From: Chloroflexota bacterium
GTDB lineage: Bacteria; Chloroflexota; Anaerolineae; Aggregatilineales; Phototrophicaceae
Reading direction: 5' to 3'
DNA: 64,000 nt
NCBI GenBank assembly: GCA_013388745.1
Contig: JACAER010000047.1
Span: 36,647 to 100,646, forward strand
Made by a program: the position numbers and the translations under genes
The notes under the pieces: generated by a model
Told to the model about the DNA's origin: nothing
Databases searched by the model: none
The model's input: only the letters and a program-made list of their open reading frames with translations
Shown: positions 27,001-34,667 of the stretch, piece by piece
Layout: each line of letters begins with the position of its first letter
How positions within the stretch are numbered: the stretch's first letter is position 1

Positions 27001-28631
27001 CTGACCTCGTTGATGACCTGCCGCACCACCTGCGGGTCGAGCACCACACCGACGCTTTCGGCGGGAGCAGTGATGGCGCGCTCGATTTCGCTGGGGCTGA
27101 GCGGCACAACCACCGCCGTGCGCTTGCTGATCAGATCACTGAACGCCGGATGCAGCAGCGGGCGGTCATAAAAATCGGCGCGCAGCGTGATCACGATGCG
27201 GATCGGGCAGTAGGGGTCGGTGACGGCGTTCGCCAGCAGATCGAGATAATGCGCGCTTTCCTGGGCATCTGCCGCCAGTGTAAAGGCTTCTTCAAACTGG
27301 TCGATGAACAGCGCCAGTTCGTTGTTGTGTCCCGGCGGCAAAATGGCCTGCGCAGCAATCGCCAGCCCGCGCGCATCGCGCCGCAGCACCGCGCCCAGTT
27401 CGTCGTATTTGTTGACCGCCACGCGCAGCAGCGCCGTTTCCAGTTCTTGCAGCGGGTGCAGCCCCGGCACCAGTTCCACCAGAAACCAGTCCTGCGAGCC
27501 TTCGAGCGCGCCGTGCCGCAGCGCCGGGATCACGCCGGCTTTGACCACGCTCGATTTGCCGCTGCCGCTGGGGCCGACCACCGCCAGAAAACGCGCCAGC
27601 GGGTCGTCTTCGTTCATACGCGCGATCAACTGCTGCGTCAGCTTTTCACGCCCGAAAAACTGGTCGGCGTCCACCGCCTCGAAAGGCCGCAGCCCTTTGT
27701 AGGGGTTCTGCACTTCGTTGATACCCGGCGCCGGCGTCAGATCGGTGATCACCAGCGTCTCGCTGACGGTGGGCGGCACAGAGTCGAACTGCAACGGGCC
27801 GCCCTCGGTCAGTTGTGTGCGCTGCACAGCGCGCCACAAGGCCTGTGATAGGGACAGGACATCGCCAAAGCGCGCTTCCGGGTCTTTTTGCAGCGCCACG
27901 TGAATGATATTGTCGAAAACCGGCGGTAAATCGGGGCGCAGCAGGGTCAATCTGGGCGCGGGATCATGCAAATGCTGCACGATGACATGTGCCGCTGACT
28001 CGCCGCGAAACGGCTGCTGCCCGGTCAGCAGTTCGTACAGCATGATGCCCAGACTGTAGACATCGGTGCGTCCTGTGATCCTGCCGTTGACGATCTGCTC
28101 CGGCGAGACATAAGCCGGCGAACCGGTTACCCCGTCATCGTCTTCGGTGCTGGCCAGGTCTTTGGCGATGCCGAAATCGGTCAGATAGGCGTTGTCATCT
28201 TCGTCCAGGAGAATATTTTCGGGCTTGAGATCGCGGTGAATCACGCCATTGCGGTGGGCAATCGTCAGCGCCGCTGCAATCTGTTCAATCATGACGGCAA
28301 TGCGCTCCAGCGGCAGGCCGCCCTGGTGCAGGCGGCTGCGCAGACTACCCCCGCGCAGCCAGCGCATCACCAGGTACGCGCCGTCGGGATCGCGCCAGTA
28401 GTCGTAGAGCGGTACGATATGCGGATGTTCGAGGCGCGCCACCAACTGCGCTTCTGCCTCGAAACGGCGGATGAACTCCGGGCGGTTGGCGTAGACCGGC
28501 AGGATGACTTTGATCGCCACCTCACGCCCAATCACGGGCTGTACAGCGCGATAAACAGCGCCAAAACCGCCTTTGTCGATGACTTCCTTGATTTCGTAGC
28601 CTTTAGAGATCCATCCGCTGCGCTCTGCCAT
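24024..28631 (-). CDS. Ser/Thr kinase - STAND NTPase - transmembrane - 14x WD40 protein
   Basis: A 1535-residue signalling giant. Residues 12-275 are an intact kinase (KGGFGAVY, VAIK K41, HRDLKPEN D134, DFG D152, GSPAYVSPEQ). Residues about 309-750 are an nSTAND NTPase with NPYKGLRPFEAVDADQFFGR, Walker A VGPSGSGKS (352-360) and Walker B LALFIDQFEEAF. A helical stretch rich in E, R and Q leads to one membrane helix (LLLVMTAAAVIALLLALLAF, about 770-790). From about 890 to the end I count 14 WD40 repeats, enough for two seven-bladed propellers. AGGAGG 8 bases upstream sets the ATG at 28631. TATAAT at 28660-28655 is the -10, ruling out the longer TTG start. One helix would place kinase/STAND and propellers on opposite sides of the membrane (inference). 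Confidence 0.92.
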   Translation of the reverse strand: MAERSGWISKGYEIKEVIDKGGFGAVYRAVQPVIGREVAIKVILPVYANRPEFIRRFEAEAQLVARLEHPHIVPLYDYWRDPDGAYLVMRWLRGGSLRSRLHQGGLPLERIAVMIEQIAAALTIAHRNGVIHRDLKPENILLDEDDNAYLTDFGIAKDLASTEDDDGVTGSPAYVSPEQIVNGRITGRTDVYSLGIMLYELLTGQQPFRGESAAHVIVQHLHDPAPRLTLLRPDLPPVFDNIIHVALQKDPEARFGDVLSLSQALWRAVQRTQLTEGGPLQFDSVPPTVSETLVITDLTPAPGINEVQNPYKGLRPFEAVDADQFFGREKLTQQLIARMNEDDPLARFLAVVGPSGSGKSSVVKAGVIPALRHGALEGSQDWFLVELVPGLHPLQELETALLRVAVNKYDELGAVLRRDARGLAIAAQAILPPGHNNELALFIDQFEEAFTLAADAQESAHYLDLLANAVTDPYCPIRIVITLRADFYDRPLLHPAFSDLISKRTAVVVPLSPSEIERAITAPAESVGVVLDPQVVRQVINEVRNEPGALPLLQYALTELFDRREERFITMTAYEKIGGVLGALARRADELYDTLSPQGRAAAKQLFLRLVTLGEGTEDTRRRANLSELLSMGIARDVMDDIINIFGKYRLLTFDRDPLTRSPTVEVAHEAILREWNQLKMWLDNSREDVRSQRRLVTLLREWQGAGRDPSLLLRGMQLQQFEYWRQQTDMALAQEEQEFLAASSAAREQEQAAERARQQRERALELRAQRVQRNLLLVMTAAAVIALLLALLAFNQRSEAVQNAATATVAQGLALVAADNAATAAAIAGRRADELQALSLAEDAQSARSSNNTDLGLALALQANSIAHPPLLAQRVLTEMIPAAAMRLFSGGHNDRITAVFYSPDGLALVSTSSDGRLVMWDVRSGVIMRQFSAPSGINAGAYLPDGSSILLALADSTLALWDVEQQSIIRRYGLDGGGHQNAVFSVAVSHDGLLALSGARDASLILWDVTTGQIVWRLEGHTDRITSVAISPDGTRGLSGAADNSAIVWNLANGSLLYRLSGHSDAVTAVAFSPRDNLALTGSIDTTLILWNLATGQLVRRLEGHAERVTSLAFTPDGRTALSGAGSPFAGATLDNSALLWDLQNGQVLLRFTGHSAQITSLAVSPDGGSVITGSADQTLREWALEPDLEIGRLLNTMPITDMALTADGRYALTVDAAFYVTLWDLTTLENVSRFQTTHTQRINAIAVSPDGQRALTASDDRTLLLWNVSDGRLLAALTGHTNQIKDVVWSADGRLALSGSRDRTLIVWDVDAASATFGQSLRVFPARHTNIINAAALSADGTLALSASADRTLILWDVATGTALRTLEGHEDDVLSVAFAPDGRSAVSGSADKTLILWDIASGAIVQRFGTASSGHSDWVTSVTFSSDGLGIISGARDRSVRMWDIASGQEMWRYGALNGRGGHRDTVTALAVSTTSSAIVSGSLDGTLRLWPDTIEALLTWVRANRYVRELTCAEREQFRVEPLCAAAGAG

Positions 28632-28711
28632 AAAGCTGCCTCCTGACGCTGGCAATTATAGACTACAACGGCCAACGCTGCGAAAGGCGCAGAGCGCTCA
28701 TTTGCGCGTGG

Positions 28712-28816
28712 TCAGGCGGACATCATGTGGCCGCATTCCACGCAGACGATGTGCGAAAAATGGGCAGACCTCTGCCTTAGCCTTTCGCGCTCCAAACGCG
28801 CTATAATTTGCATCAT
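28712..28816 (-). CDS. Possible 34-residue protein with a CxxCG zinc-knuckle-like tail
   Basis: A small frame starts MMQIIARLERERLRQRS and ends SHIVCVECGHMMSA. The Arg/Glu-rich helix and single CxxCGH are coherent, and GGA lies before the tandem ATGs. Against it, TATAAT on the opposite strand (28802-28807) fits a promoter for the hydrolase gene and lies within this frame. One CxxC could bind zinc only as a dimer. With this frame included, the 315-base spacer 28632-28946 holds nothing else I can identify. I rate it a candidate only. Confidence 0.3.
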   Translation of the reverse strand: MMQIIARLERERLRQRSAHFSHIVCVECGHMMSA

Positions 28817-28946
28817 GGCACACCATCCTGAACACCGCGTCTCTTCGCCGCTTACTCGTCACTTGCTGGTGAAATTTGGAGAAGCGGCGGGAGCAGCCCT
28901 TGCCTCACAGCGCCTATATCCAGCACCGTTTCAGGGGGTATTCTGT

Positions 28947-29378
28947 ATGACCACGATCCAGCTTACTGCCGCCGGCAGCCGCTTGTCCACCTATATCGCC
29001 GTGCCCGCGCTGCCCGGCCCACGACCCGGCGTTGTGGTCATTCACGATGCGCTTGGCATGAGTCAGGACTTGCGCAATCAGGCCGATTGGCTGGCCAGCG
29101 AAGGGTATCTGGCTGCCGCGCCGGATTTATTCGATGGCCGCACCCTTTTCGGCTGTCTGCGCTCTACCATCCGCGACTTCAATCGCGGTTCTGGCCCGCT
29201 CTACGACAAAATCGAAGCCGCGCGCCAATGGCTGCTTCAGCCCTTCCAGGCTCTTGGCGTTGCGCAGCGAGGCGCTTTCTTCTGTCCAGGCGGCGGCGCT
29301 TTCATGCCGTGTCGGGCGGGCGCAGCGGCAGGCAAATGCGGAATGTGCTGCCCGCCCCCAGCGCGCTTTCTACCGTGA
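28947..29378 (+). pseudogene. Truncated dienelactone hydrolase
   Basis: The first about 110 residues match dienelactone hydrolase-family alpha/beta hydrolases: RPGVVVIHDALGMSQDLRNQ, then ADWLASEGYLAAAPDLF and DKIEAARQWL. The nucleophile region survives as GAFFCPGGGAF, where the family has GFCxGG. The frame then ends in unrelated Cys/Pro/Ala-rich sequence at 29378, inside the 3' end of the convergent histidine kinase gene (29302). The downstream half with the catalytic Asp and His is absent in all three frames. The full family length is about 230-250 residues. TATAAT at 28802 and the ATG at 28947 remain, so a fragment may still be made. Confidence 0.7.
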
Positions 29379-31134
29379 TGCGCCCGCGATGCATCTCGAC
29401 GATTTGTTTGGCGATCGCCAGCCCCAACCCGGCGCTGCCTGTGCTCATCGAGCGCGCATCGTCGGCGCGGTAAAAACGCTCGAAGATATGCGGCAGATCG
29501 GCGGCACTGATGCCGATACCGCCGTCGCGCACTTCGATCACCGCCCATGGGTGCTCCCCGCGCGTGCTGACCACTATCCAGCCGCCTTTGGGCGTATAAT
29601 GCACGGCGTTGACCAATAAACGCTGCACGGCGTCGGAAAGTTCGCTGGAATCGAACCACAGCGGCGGCACATCGCCCGGCACAAACTGCACCCGCAGCCC
29701 TTTGCGCTCGGCGTCTGGGCGGCAGATATTGACCTGCCCTTCCATAAAGATATTCAGATCGTGCAGCGCGAAGGTGAACTGCTGGTTTTCCAGCCGCAGC
29801 ACATGCAGCATAGCCTCCAACAGGCGCACGAGATGCAGCGCGGTTTCCTGCTGCATCAGGTTCTTTTCCTGCATCTTCAGCGTAATTTCGTCCAACTGCG
29901 CCAGCAGCGCCACCTGCCCCTGGGGGGTCAGTTTGGGGCTGCGCAGCCTATTCAGCCCCGCGCGAATCTGTTCCGTGAGGCGCTGCGTCAGGTAAGCCGA
30001 GGTGCTGAGCAGCGTGATCGGCGTGCGAAAATCGTGCGAGGCGTTGCTGATAAACTGCTGCAACAGGTGCAGCCGTTCGCGTTCCAGCGCCACCGCCAGC
30101 GCTTGTTCTTCAGCCTGTTTGCGTTTGGTGACATCGCGCAGCACCAGCACGTAGCCGCTGATTGCGCCCTCGATAGTATGCAGGGGCGAAAAACGCGCGT
30201 CGAGAAAGCAGCGCTGGCCGTTGTCGTCCAGTGTGATTTCGGCGTCGGTGCTGTCGCTGCTGAGCAGATGCAGCAGGCGCATGTCGATTTCGGCCAGCGA
30301 GAAGCCCATCTGCCGGCTTTTTTCCGCCCCGGCCAGTTTGGCCGCCGCCGCGTTCAGTTCGACCACGCGGTATTCGGCGTCGCACACGATCACCGGATCG
30401 CTGATGCTGCGCCAGACGGCGTCGCGCGCGGCGGGCGCCAGATCGAGAAATTTGTAGCGGAACAGGCTGTAGCCCACCGGAATGCACATCAGCACAACGC
30501 CAAAAGGCGCTAAATCCAGCGGCGCCAGCGCCGGCGGCAGCAGCAGCGTGAAAATGCTCGCCAGCCACGGCATACTCAGGCCCAGCAGCGGCAGCAGAAT
30601 TTGCCAGCGGAACGCCGGCGCCACCTGACTCATGCGGCGCAGGAGAATAATCGCGGCGGCGGTAATCAGCCCATGAACATAGGCCGCCCACACAAAAAAC
30701 CACGGGCCGTGTACGCGGTCAAACCACACCAGCCCATCGAACTCGCGCACGCCGGCATAGCTCCACACCGCGCCGGACTGCCCGTTTAACTGCACCAGGA
30801 CAAACGTCAGCGCCGGCAGCAGCAGCAGCGCGGCGGTGCGGCGGCGGGTGATCCAGCGCGCATTGCCGCTATAGGCGCAGGCGAACAGCAGCCAGGCCAC
30901 CACGCCGCTTTGCGCCGCGTATTCCACGCCCACCCAGAAGCAGATTTGCGCCAGTGTCGCCGACAGCAGTTCCATGGCATAGGCGAAGACCCACAGCCAA
31001 GCCGCCAGCAGGACAATCAGAAAATAGCGCACCGGTGGATAGGCGCGCCGCCGCCAGGCGATCAGCGCGATCCAGCCGATCGGCACGAGGCTGATAAACA
31101 GCGGTACGGCATACGGATTAAACTGCCAAGCCAT
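29302..31134 (-). CDS. Sensor histidine kinase with 7TM module and PAS domain (paralogue 1)
   Basis: A 610-residue membrane histidine kinase. The N-terminal 220 residues form the seven-helix sensor module (MAWQFNPYAVPLFISLVPIG onward), followed by PAS (VWRSISDPVIVCDAEYRVVE, VLRDVTKRKQAEEQA), HisKA with the phosphorylated His in NASHDFRTPITLL (about 365), and HATPase with LSDAVQRLLVNAVHYTP, EVRDGGIGIS and GSAGLGLAIAKQIV. No response regulator is nearby. It is a close paralogue of the next kinase upstream, a tandem duplication. A GTGTTC-N7-GAACAC palindrome (31162-31180) overlaps a -10-like TATAGA, so repressor control is likely. Signal unknown. Confidence 0.93.
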   Translation of the reverse strand: MAWQFNPYAVPLFISLVPIGWIALIAWRRRAYPPVRYFLIVLLAAWLWVFAYAMELLSATLAQICFWVGVEYAAQSGVVAWLLFACAYSGNARWITRRRTAALLLLPALTFVLVQLNGQSGAVWSYAGVREFDGLVWFDRVHGPWFFVWAAYVHGLITAAAIILLRRMSQVAPAFRWQILLPLLGLSMPWLASIFTLLLPPALAPLDLAPFGVVLMCIPVGYSLFRYKFLDLAPAARDAVWRSISDPVIVCDAEYRVVELNAAAAKLAGAEKSRQMGFSLAEIDMRLLHLLSSDSTDAEITLDDNGQRCFLDARFSPLHTIEGAISGYVLVLRDVTKRKQAEEQALAVALERERLHLLQQFISNASHDFRTPITLLSTSAYLTQRLTEQIRAGLNRLRSPKLTPQGQVALLAQLDEITLKMQEKNLMQQETALHLVRLLEAMLHVLRLENQQFTFALHDLNIFMEGQVNICRPDAERKGLRVQFVPGDVPPLWFDSSELSDAVQRLLVNAVHYTPKGGWIVVSTRGEHPWAVIEVRDGGIGISAADLPHIFERFYRADDARSMSTGSAGLGLAIAKQIVEMHRGRITVESALGAGSTFRICLPLRPPDTA

Positions 31135-31161
31135 CGGGTTGACAGCACCTCTTCTCGTTCA

Positions 31162-31180
31162 GTGTTCTATACGCGAACAC
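31162..31180 (-). promoter_or_regulatory. Palindromic operator-like site upstream of histidine kinase 1
   Basis: GTGTTC and GAACAC form a perfect 6-bp inverted repeat around seven bases, 28 bases before the start codon. On the minus strand it contains TATAGA, a possible -10. A regulator bound here would compete with polymerase. Confidence 0.45.
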
Positions 31181-31264
31181 GGCGAGGACACGATGTCAGA
31201 GGCAAGTTCGTCGCATCGATCAAATGCAGGGCAGCGCACAGCCTTATCATTATGACATACAGTT

Positions 31265-33091
31265 TTAAAATTGACACGGCAGTGCGATGCGAAAAGTGCT
31301 GCCGTGGCCCACTACGCTGTGCACGCTGATGCGCCCGCGATGCATCTCGACGATTTGTTTGGCGATCGCCAGCCCCAGCCCGACGCCCCCGGTTGTCATA
31401 CTCCGCGCGTCATCCGCGCGGTAAAAATACTCGAAAAGACGCGGCAGATGTTCCGGCGCGATACCCACGCCGCTGTCCTGCACTTCGATCACCGCTTCGC
31501 ACACCGTGGGCGTGATCTCTAGGCAGGTGCGCACCGTGATGCTGCCCTCGGCTGGCGTATAGTGCAGCGCGTTGTCCAGCAGCTTATGCAGCGCGCGGTA
31601 CAGCATATGATGGTCAAAACGCAGCGCTGGCAGCCCAGCGCCCGGCTCAAAGCGCAGCGTGTGCCGCTTGAGCGCCGCGCTCTGCTGGCGGTCGCCCACA
31701 CATTGGGCGACCAGGGCGTTGACATCCTGCGCCGCGAACTCGTAGCCCGTGTTTTCAACTTCGACGACCTCCAGCATCCCTTCCACGATCTTCGCCAGCC
31801 GTTCCGCACTGTCTTTGAGCAGTTCTGAACGATTAACGATCTTCGCCAGCATGTTTTCCAGCGTTTCGACATCGGCGTCGTCTTCATAACGATCACGCAG
31901 CCCGCGCAGCGCGCCGTGCCCCTGATCGACATAGCGCTGGAGCAGATGCGCCGAATTCATCAGCAGCGTGATAGGGGTCATAAAATCGTGCGAGGCATCG
32001 CGGATAAAATGGCGCAGCAAGTTCACTTTTTCGCGTTCCAGCGCCAGTTCCAACGCCTGCTGTTCGGCCTGCCGCCGCCGCGTGATGTCGCGCAGCACAA
32101 AAACATAGCCGCGGGCAGCGCTGCCCACACTGTGCAGCGGCGAAAAATGCGCGTCGATGCTGTGCGATTTCCCATCCAGCATGAAGTTGATTTCGCTGGC
32201 GCCGCTTTCCCCGTGCTGCGCCAGGGCGTACAGCTCGCTGTGGGCCTGCGCCAGCCGTTTGCCGACTATCTGCGCGCGGGACTGCCCCAGCAAGTGCACC
32301 GCCGCCGGGTTCACATCCACCACACGATACAATTCATCGCACACCAGCACCGCGTCGCGGATACTTTCGACCACCACTTCATAGGCCGTCGGCACCACTT
32401 GCAGCAGATGATGGCGAAACAGGCTGTAAGCCACCGGGATGCAGGACAGCGCGACGCCGAACGGCACCAGGTCGATCAGCCCCAGCGGGGTGATGCGCGT
32501 GATGCTCAGGACACTCGTGAGCCAGGTGATGACCAGGCTGAGGGTGAGCGGAAACAGTTGGCCGCGAAAAAGCTGCGGCGTATACACCATGCTGCGCACA
32601 AAAACGATGGTCGTCGCGGCCACCAGACTGTACAAATAGACCATCCACACCCAAAACCACAGGCCGTAGCTGCGCTCAAACAGCGCCAGCCCTTCGACCA
32701 CCTGCACGGCGGTGTAGTCCCAGATCAGCCCGTGCGCCGCGTTTGTCCACACCAGGAACAGGGTGATCGCCGGCAGCGCGAACAGCGCCGCGATCAGCCG
32801 CCAGGTAATCCAGCGTTCGTGGCCGGTATAAGACAGGGCGAAGAGCAGCCACGCCACCAGCGCCCAATGCCCCAGATATTCCCAGCGCAGCCAGAACAGC
32901 ATCGCGTCCAGATCGACAGACAGCAGTTCCAGCGCATAACTTAACACCAGCAGCAGCGCCAGGGCAGCGATCAAAGCGAACCAACGCGCGGCCTGATAGC
33001 CCCGCCGTCGGAATGCAACGTAGAGGATAATAATCAGCGGAGCGGCGCTGATGAACAGAGGGATCGCGTAAGGGTTAAACTGCCACGTCAT
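31265..33091 (-). CDS. Sensor histidine kinase with 7TM module and PAS domain (paralogue 2)
   Basis: A 608-residue histidine kinase with the same architecture as its neighbour: 7TM sensor (MTWQFNPYAIPLFISAAP), PAS (VVESIRDAVLVCDELYRVVD, VLRDITRRRQAEQQA), HisKA with DASHDFMTPITLL (about 368), and HATPase with LYRALHKLLDNALHYTP, VQDSGVGIA and GGVGLGLAIAKQIV. I start it at 33091 because this matches the paralogue's MAWQFNPY start and the upstream extension contains the promoter. The sensor and PAS parts differ more than the C-terminal catalytic segments, suggesting signal specialisation after duplication. No receiver protein is nearby. Confidence 0.92.
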   Translation of the reverse strand: MTWQFNPYAIPLFISAAPLIIILYVAFRRRGYQAARWFALIAALALLLVLSYALELLSVDLDAMLFWLRWEYLGHWALVAWLLFALSYTGHERWITWRLIAALFALPAITLFLVWTNAAHGLIWDYTAVQVVEGLALFERSYGLWFWVWMVYLYSLVAATTIVFVRSMVYTPQLFRGQLFPLTLSLVITWLTSVLSITRITPLGLIDLVPFGVALSCIPVAYSLFRHHLLQVVPTAYEVVVESIRDAVLVCDELYRVVDVNPAAVHLLGQSRAQIVGKRLAQAHSELYALAQHGESGASEINFMLDGKSHSIDAHFSPLHSVGSAARGYVFVLRDITRRRQAEQQALELALEREKVNLLRHFIRDASHDFMTPITLLMNSAHLLQRYVDQGHGALRGLRDRYEDDADVETLENMLAKIVNRSELLKDSAERLAKIVEGMLEVVEVENTGYEFAAQDVNALVAQCVGDRQQSAALKRHTLRFEPGAGLPALRFDHHMLYRALHKLLDNALHYTPAEGSITVRTCLEITPTVCEAVIEVQDSGVGIAPEHLPRLFEYFYRADDARSMTTGGVGLGLAIAKQIVEMHRGRISVHSVVGHGSTFRIALPCQF

Positions 33092-33100
33092 GCCATTGAA

Positions 33101-33128
33101 TTTGTAACCAATCGTTACAAATATTATA
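33101..33128 (-). promoter_or_regulatory. Promoter and palindrome upstream of histidine kinase 2
   Basis: On the minus strand TATAAT (33128-33123) is followed by a perfect 8-bp inverted repeat, TTTGTAAC-N5-GTTACAAA (33101-33121), which spans the expected transcription start. It looks like an operator. The sequence is unrelated to the palindrome before kinase 1. Confidence 0.55.
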
Positions 33129-33160
33129 CGGCCTATCACATGGTGGAAGCACAAAGGTTC

Positions 33161-33186
33161 AGCTCACAGCCAGCTCACTGTGAGCT
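33161..33186. terminator. Hairpin between the FAD oxidoreductase and histidine kinase 2
   Basis: AGCTCAC-T-GTGAGCT (33172-33186) is a perfect palindrome, with a further AGCTCACA copy at 33161. It lies 3' of the oxidoreductase gene on its strand. It may terminate transcription or bind a protein; no T-run follows. Confidence 0.4.
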
Positions 33187-33196
33187 CGCAATCTTA

Positions 33197-34510
33197 TTAT
33201 AACACCGCTTCGTCGTGCGCCACCCACAGCGTATCGAAGCCGAAAGCCGCATATTCCGCTTCGGCCAGCGGCGCGCCCAGCATTTTACAGGCGGCGATCT
33301 CGCCGGCGGCGGGCGAAGTCATGATCCCGTGCCCGACATGCGCCACCGACACGAACAGCCCCTCCAGCGCCGGATGCGCGTCGATGATGGCGCGCTCGCT
33401 TTCATACGGCGTGCCGTCCGGCTTGATCGCGGCGCTGTGGTCGCGGTGCGTGTAGTAGCCGATATTCTGCCACAGCCCGCGCAGGTAGCAGGGATGCGCG
33501 AAGCCTTCGCCTTCTTTGTGGCCGAACTGCCGCGCCAGCAGCGCCAGCGCCAGCGAGGGATAGCGCGGGTCTTTGAGCGCTGTCAGCGGATAAAGCGGCT
33601 CGATCAGGGCGTCATGCGGGGCGTGGGCGTTGCCGCCCGTGCGGAATTTTTTGCTGTTCCAGCTATATTCCCAGCCGAAAATCGCCCCCGTGCGCGCTTC
33701 CGGGCGCATATGGGGATGCGGCGCGGCGCCGATCACCATCGGCCCGTCTTCGGGAAATTCCGGGTGACGCTGCGCGGTGGTCACGCTCTGGCGCGGGCGC
33801 ACCACCAGCGGCAGTTCGACGCCCGCGCTGCGTCCGATACGACGGGCATCAGCGCCGTTAGCGATCAGCACTTTCGGGGCGGATACCGCGCCGTGCGCTG
33901 TTTGCACGCCGCGCACACGCCCGGAATCGACCAGAATACGCACATCCTGTACGCTCAAAACGACGGTGACAGACGGCGAGCTTTGCACGTAGCGGTAAAT
34001 CAGCGCGTTGGAATCCAGCCAACCAGCGCGCGGGTCGAATTTGGCGGCGATAACGCGCGGCCCCAACCAGCCGTAGCGGTAAGCCACTTCGTCGCCTTGC
34101 AGATACTCGATATGCGTCAGCCCGATGGCGTGCAGATGTTCGACCTCCTGGCGCAGCGCCGCCGCCTGCGCGGGGGTGAAGCCGCAAAACAGGTAGCCGC
34201 GCTCTTTGGCGTGAATGGCCTGCGCCGCGCCAGCGCCGAGATAGGCGTCGGCATCGTGAAACACGGCGATACTGCGCCGCATCTGCTTCATCATGGGCAG
34301 CGCCGGCCAGCACGAACGGTAGTTTTCCAGCGACGCGGTGGAGCTGCCCGCGCCCAGACGATCAGCCTGCTCCAGCAGCACGACTTTGGTGCCCGGCGCG
34401 GCGCGTTCCAGCTCCCACACCGCCGCCGCGCCCGCCGGCCCGCCGCCGATAATCACCACATCCGCTGTCGCAGGCAGTTCTTGCGCCGTTACAAATTTTT
34501 GAGTCGTCAT
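33197..34510 (-). CDS. FAD-dependent oxidoreductase (DAO family)
   Basis: A 437-residue flavoprotein of the D-amino-acid oxidase/glycine oxidase superfamily, which oxidises amines or amino acids. The FAD-binding motif is VVIIGGGPAGAAAVWELE (about 18-35), with the second dinucleotide element E at VVLLEQADRLGAGSS and the C-terminal FAD segment VSVAHVGHGIMTSPAAGEI. A long insert (GWEYSWNSKKFRTGGNAHA) lies in the substrate half. Substrates in this superfamily range from sarcosine to D-amino acids, and nothing nearby narrows it. A TATAAT lies upstream (34554-34549). Stand-alone gene. Confidence 0.88.
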   Translation of the reverse strand: MTTQKFVTAQELPATADVVIIGGGPAGAAAVWELERAAPGTKVVLLEQADRLGAGSSTASLENYRSCWPALPMMKQMRRSIAVFHDADAYLGAGAAQAIHAKERGYLFCGFTPAQAAALRQEVEHLHAIGLTHIEYLQGDEVAYRYGWLGPRVIAAKFDPRAGWLDSNALIYRYVQSSPSVTVVLSVQDVRILVDSGRVRGVQTAHGAVSAPKVLIANGADARRIGRSAGVELPLVVRPRQSVTTAQRHPEFPEDGPMVIGAAPHPHMRPEARTGAIFGWEYSWNSKKFRTGGNAHAPHDALIEPLYPLTALKDPRYPSLALALLARQFGHKEGEGFAHPCYLRGLWQNIGYYTHRDHSAAIKPDGTPYESERAIIDAHPALEGLFVSVAHVGHGIMTSPAAGEIAACKMLGAPLAEAEYAAFGFDTLWVAHDEAVL

Positions 34511-34594
34511 GTTCTTTTGCCACTGTAGAGGTCTTATACGCAGCAGAGATTATAGCGCGCGCAGGCAAGACCGGCGGCAAAGCGCATCCCCCGC

Positions 34595-34650
34595 CCCCTT
34601 CTCCATGCAGGGCGGCGGGGGCGGCGAGCAGAGAGTGCATAGAGAAGGGG
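34595..34650. repeat. Palindromic intergenic element, copy 4
   Basis: CCCCTTCTCCATGCA (34595-34609) pairs with TGCATAGAGAAGGGG (34636-34650) at 14 of 15 positions. It sits 3' of the secreted propeller-like gene. Its ATGC-bearing arms resemble copy 3. Confidence 0.7.
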
Positions 34651-34667
34651 AGAAACGCGCCGGGCGT

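Noticed and set aside
26223..27848. A 541-codon open frame on the plus strand opposite the WD40 kinase
   Set aside because: It has no recognisable domains, reads as His/Arg/Gln-rich noise typical of an antisense frame in GC-rich DNA, and lies opposite a clear multidomain gene.
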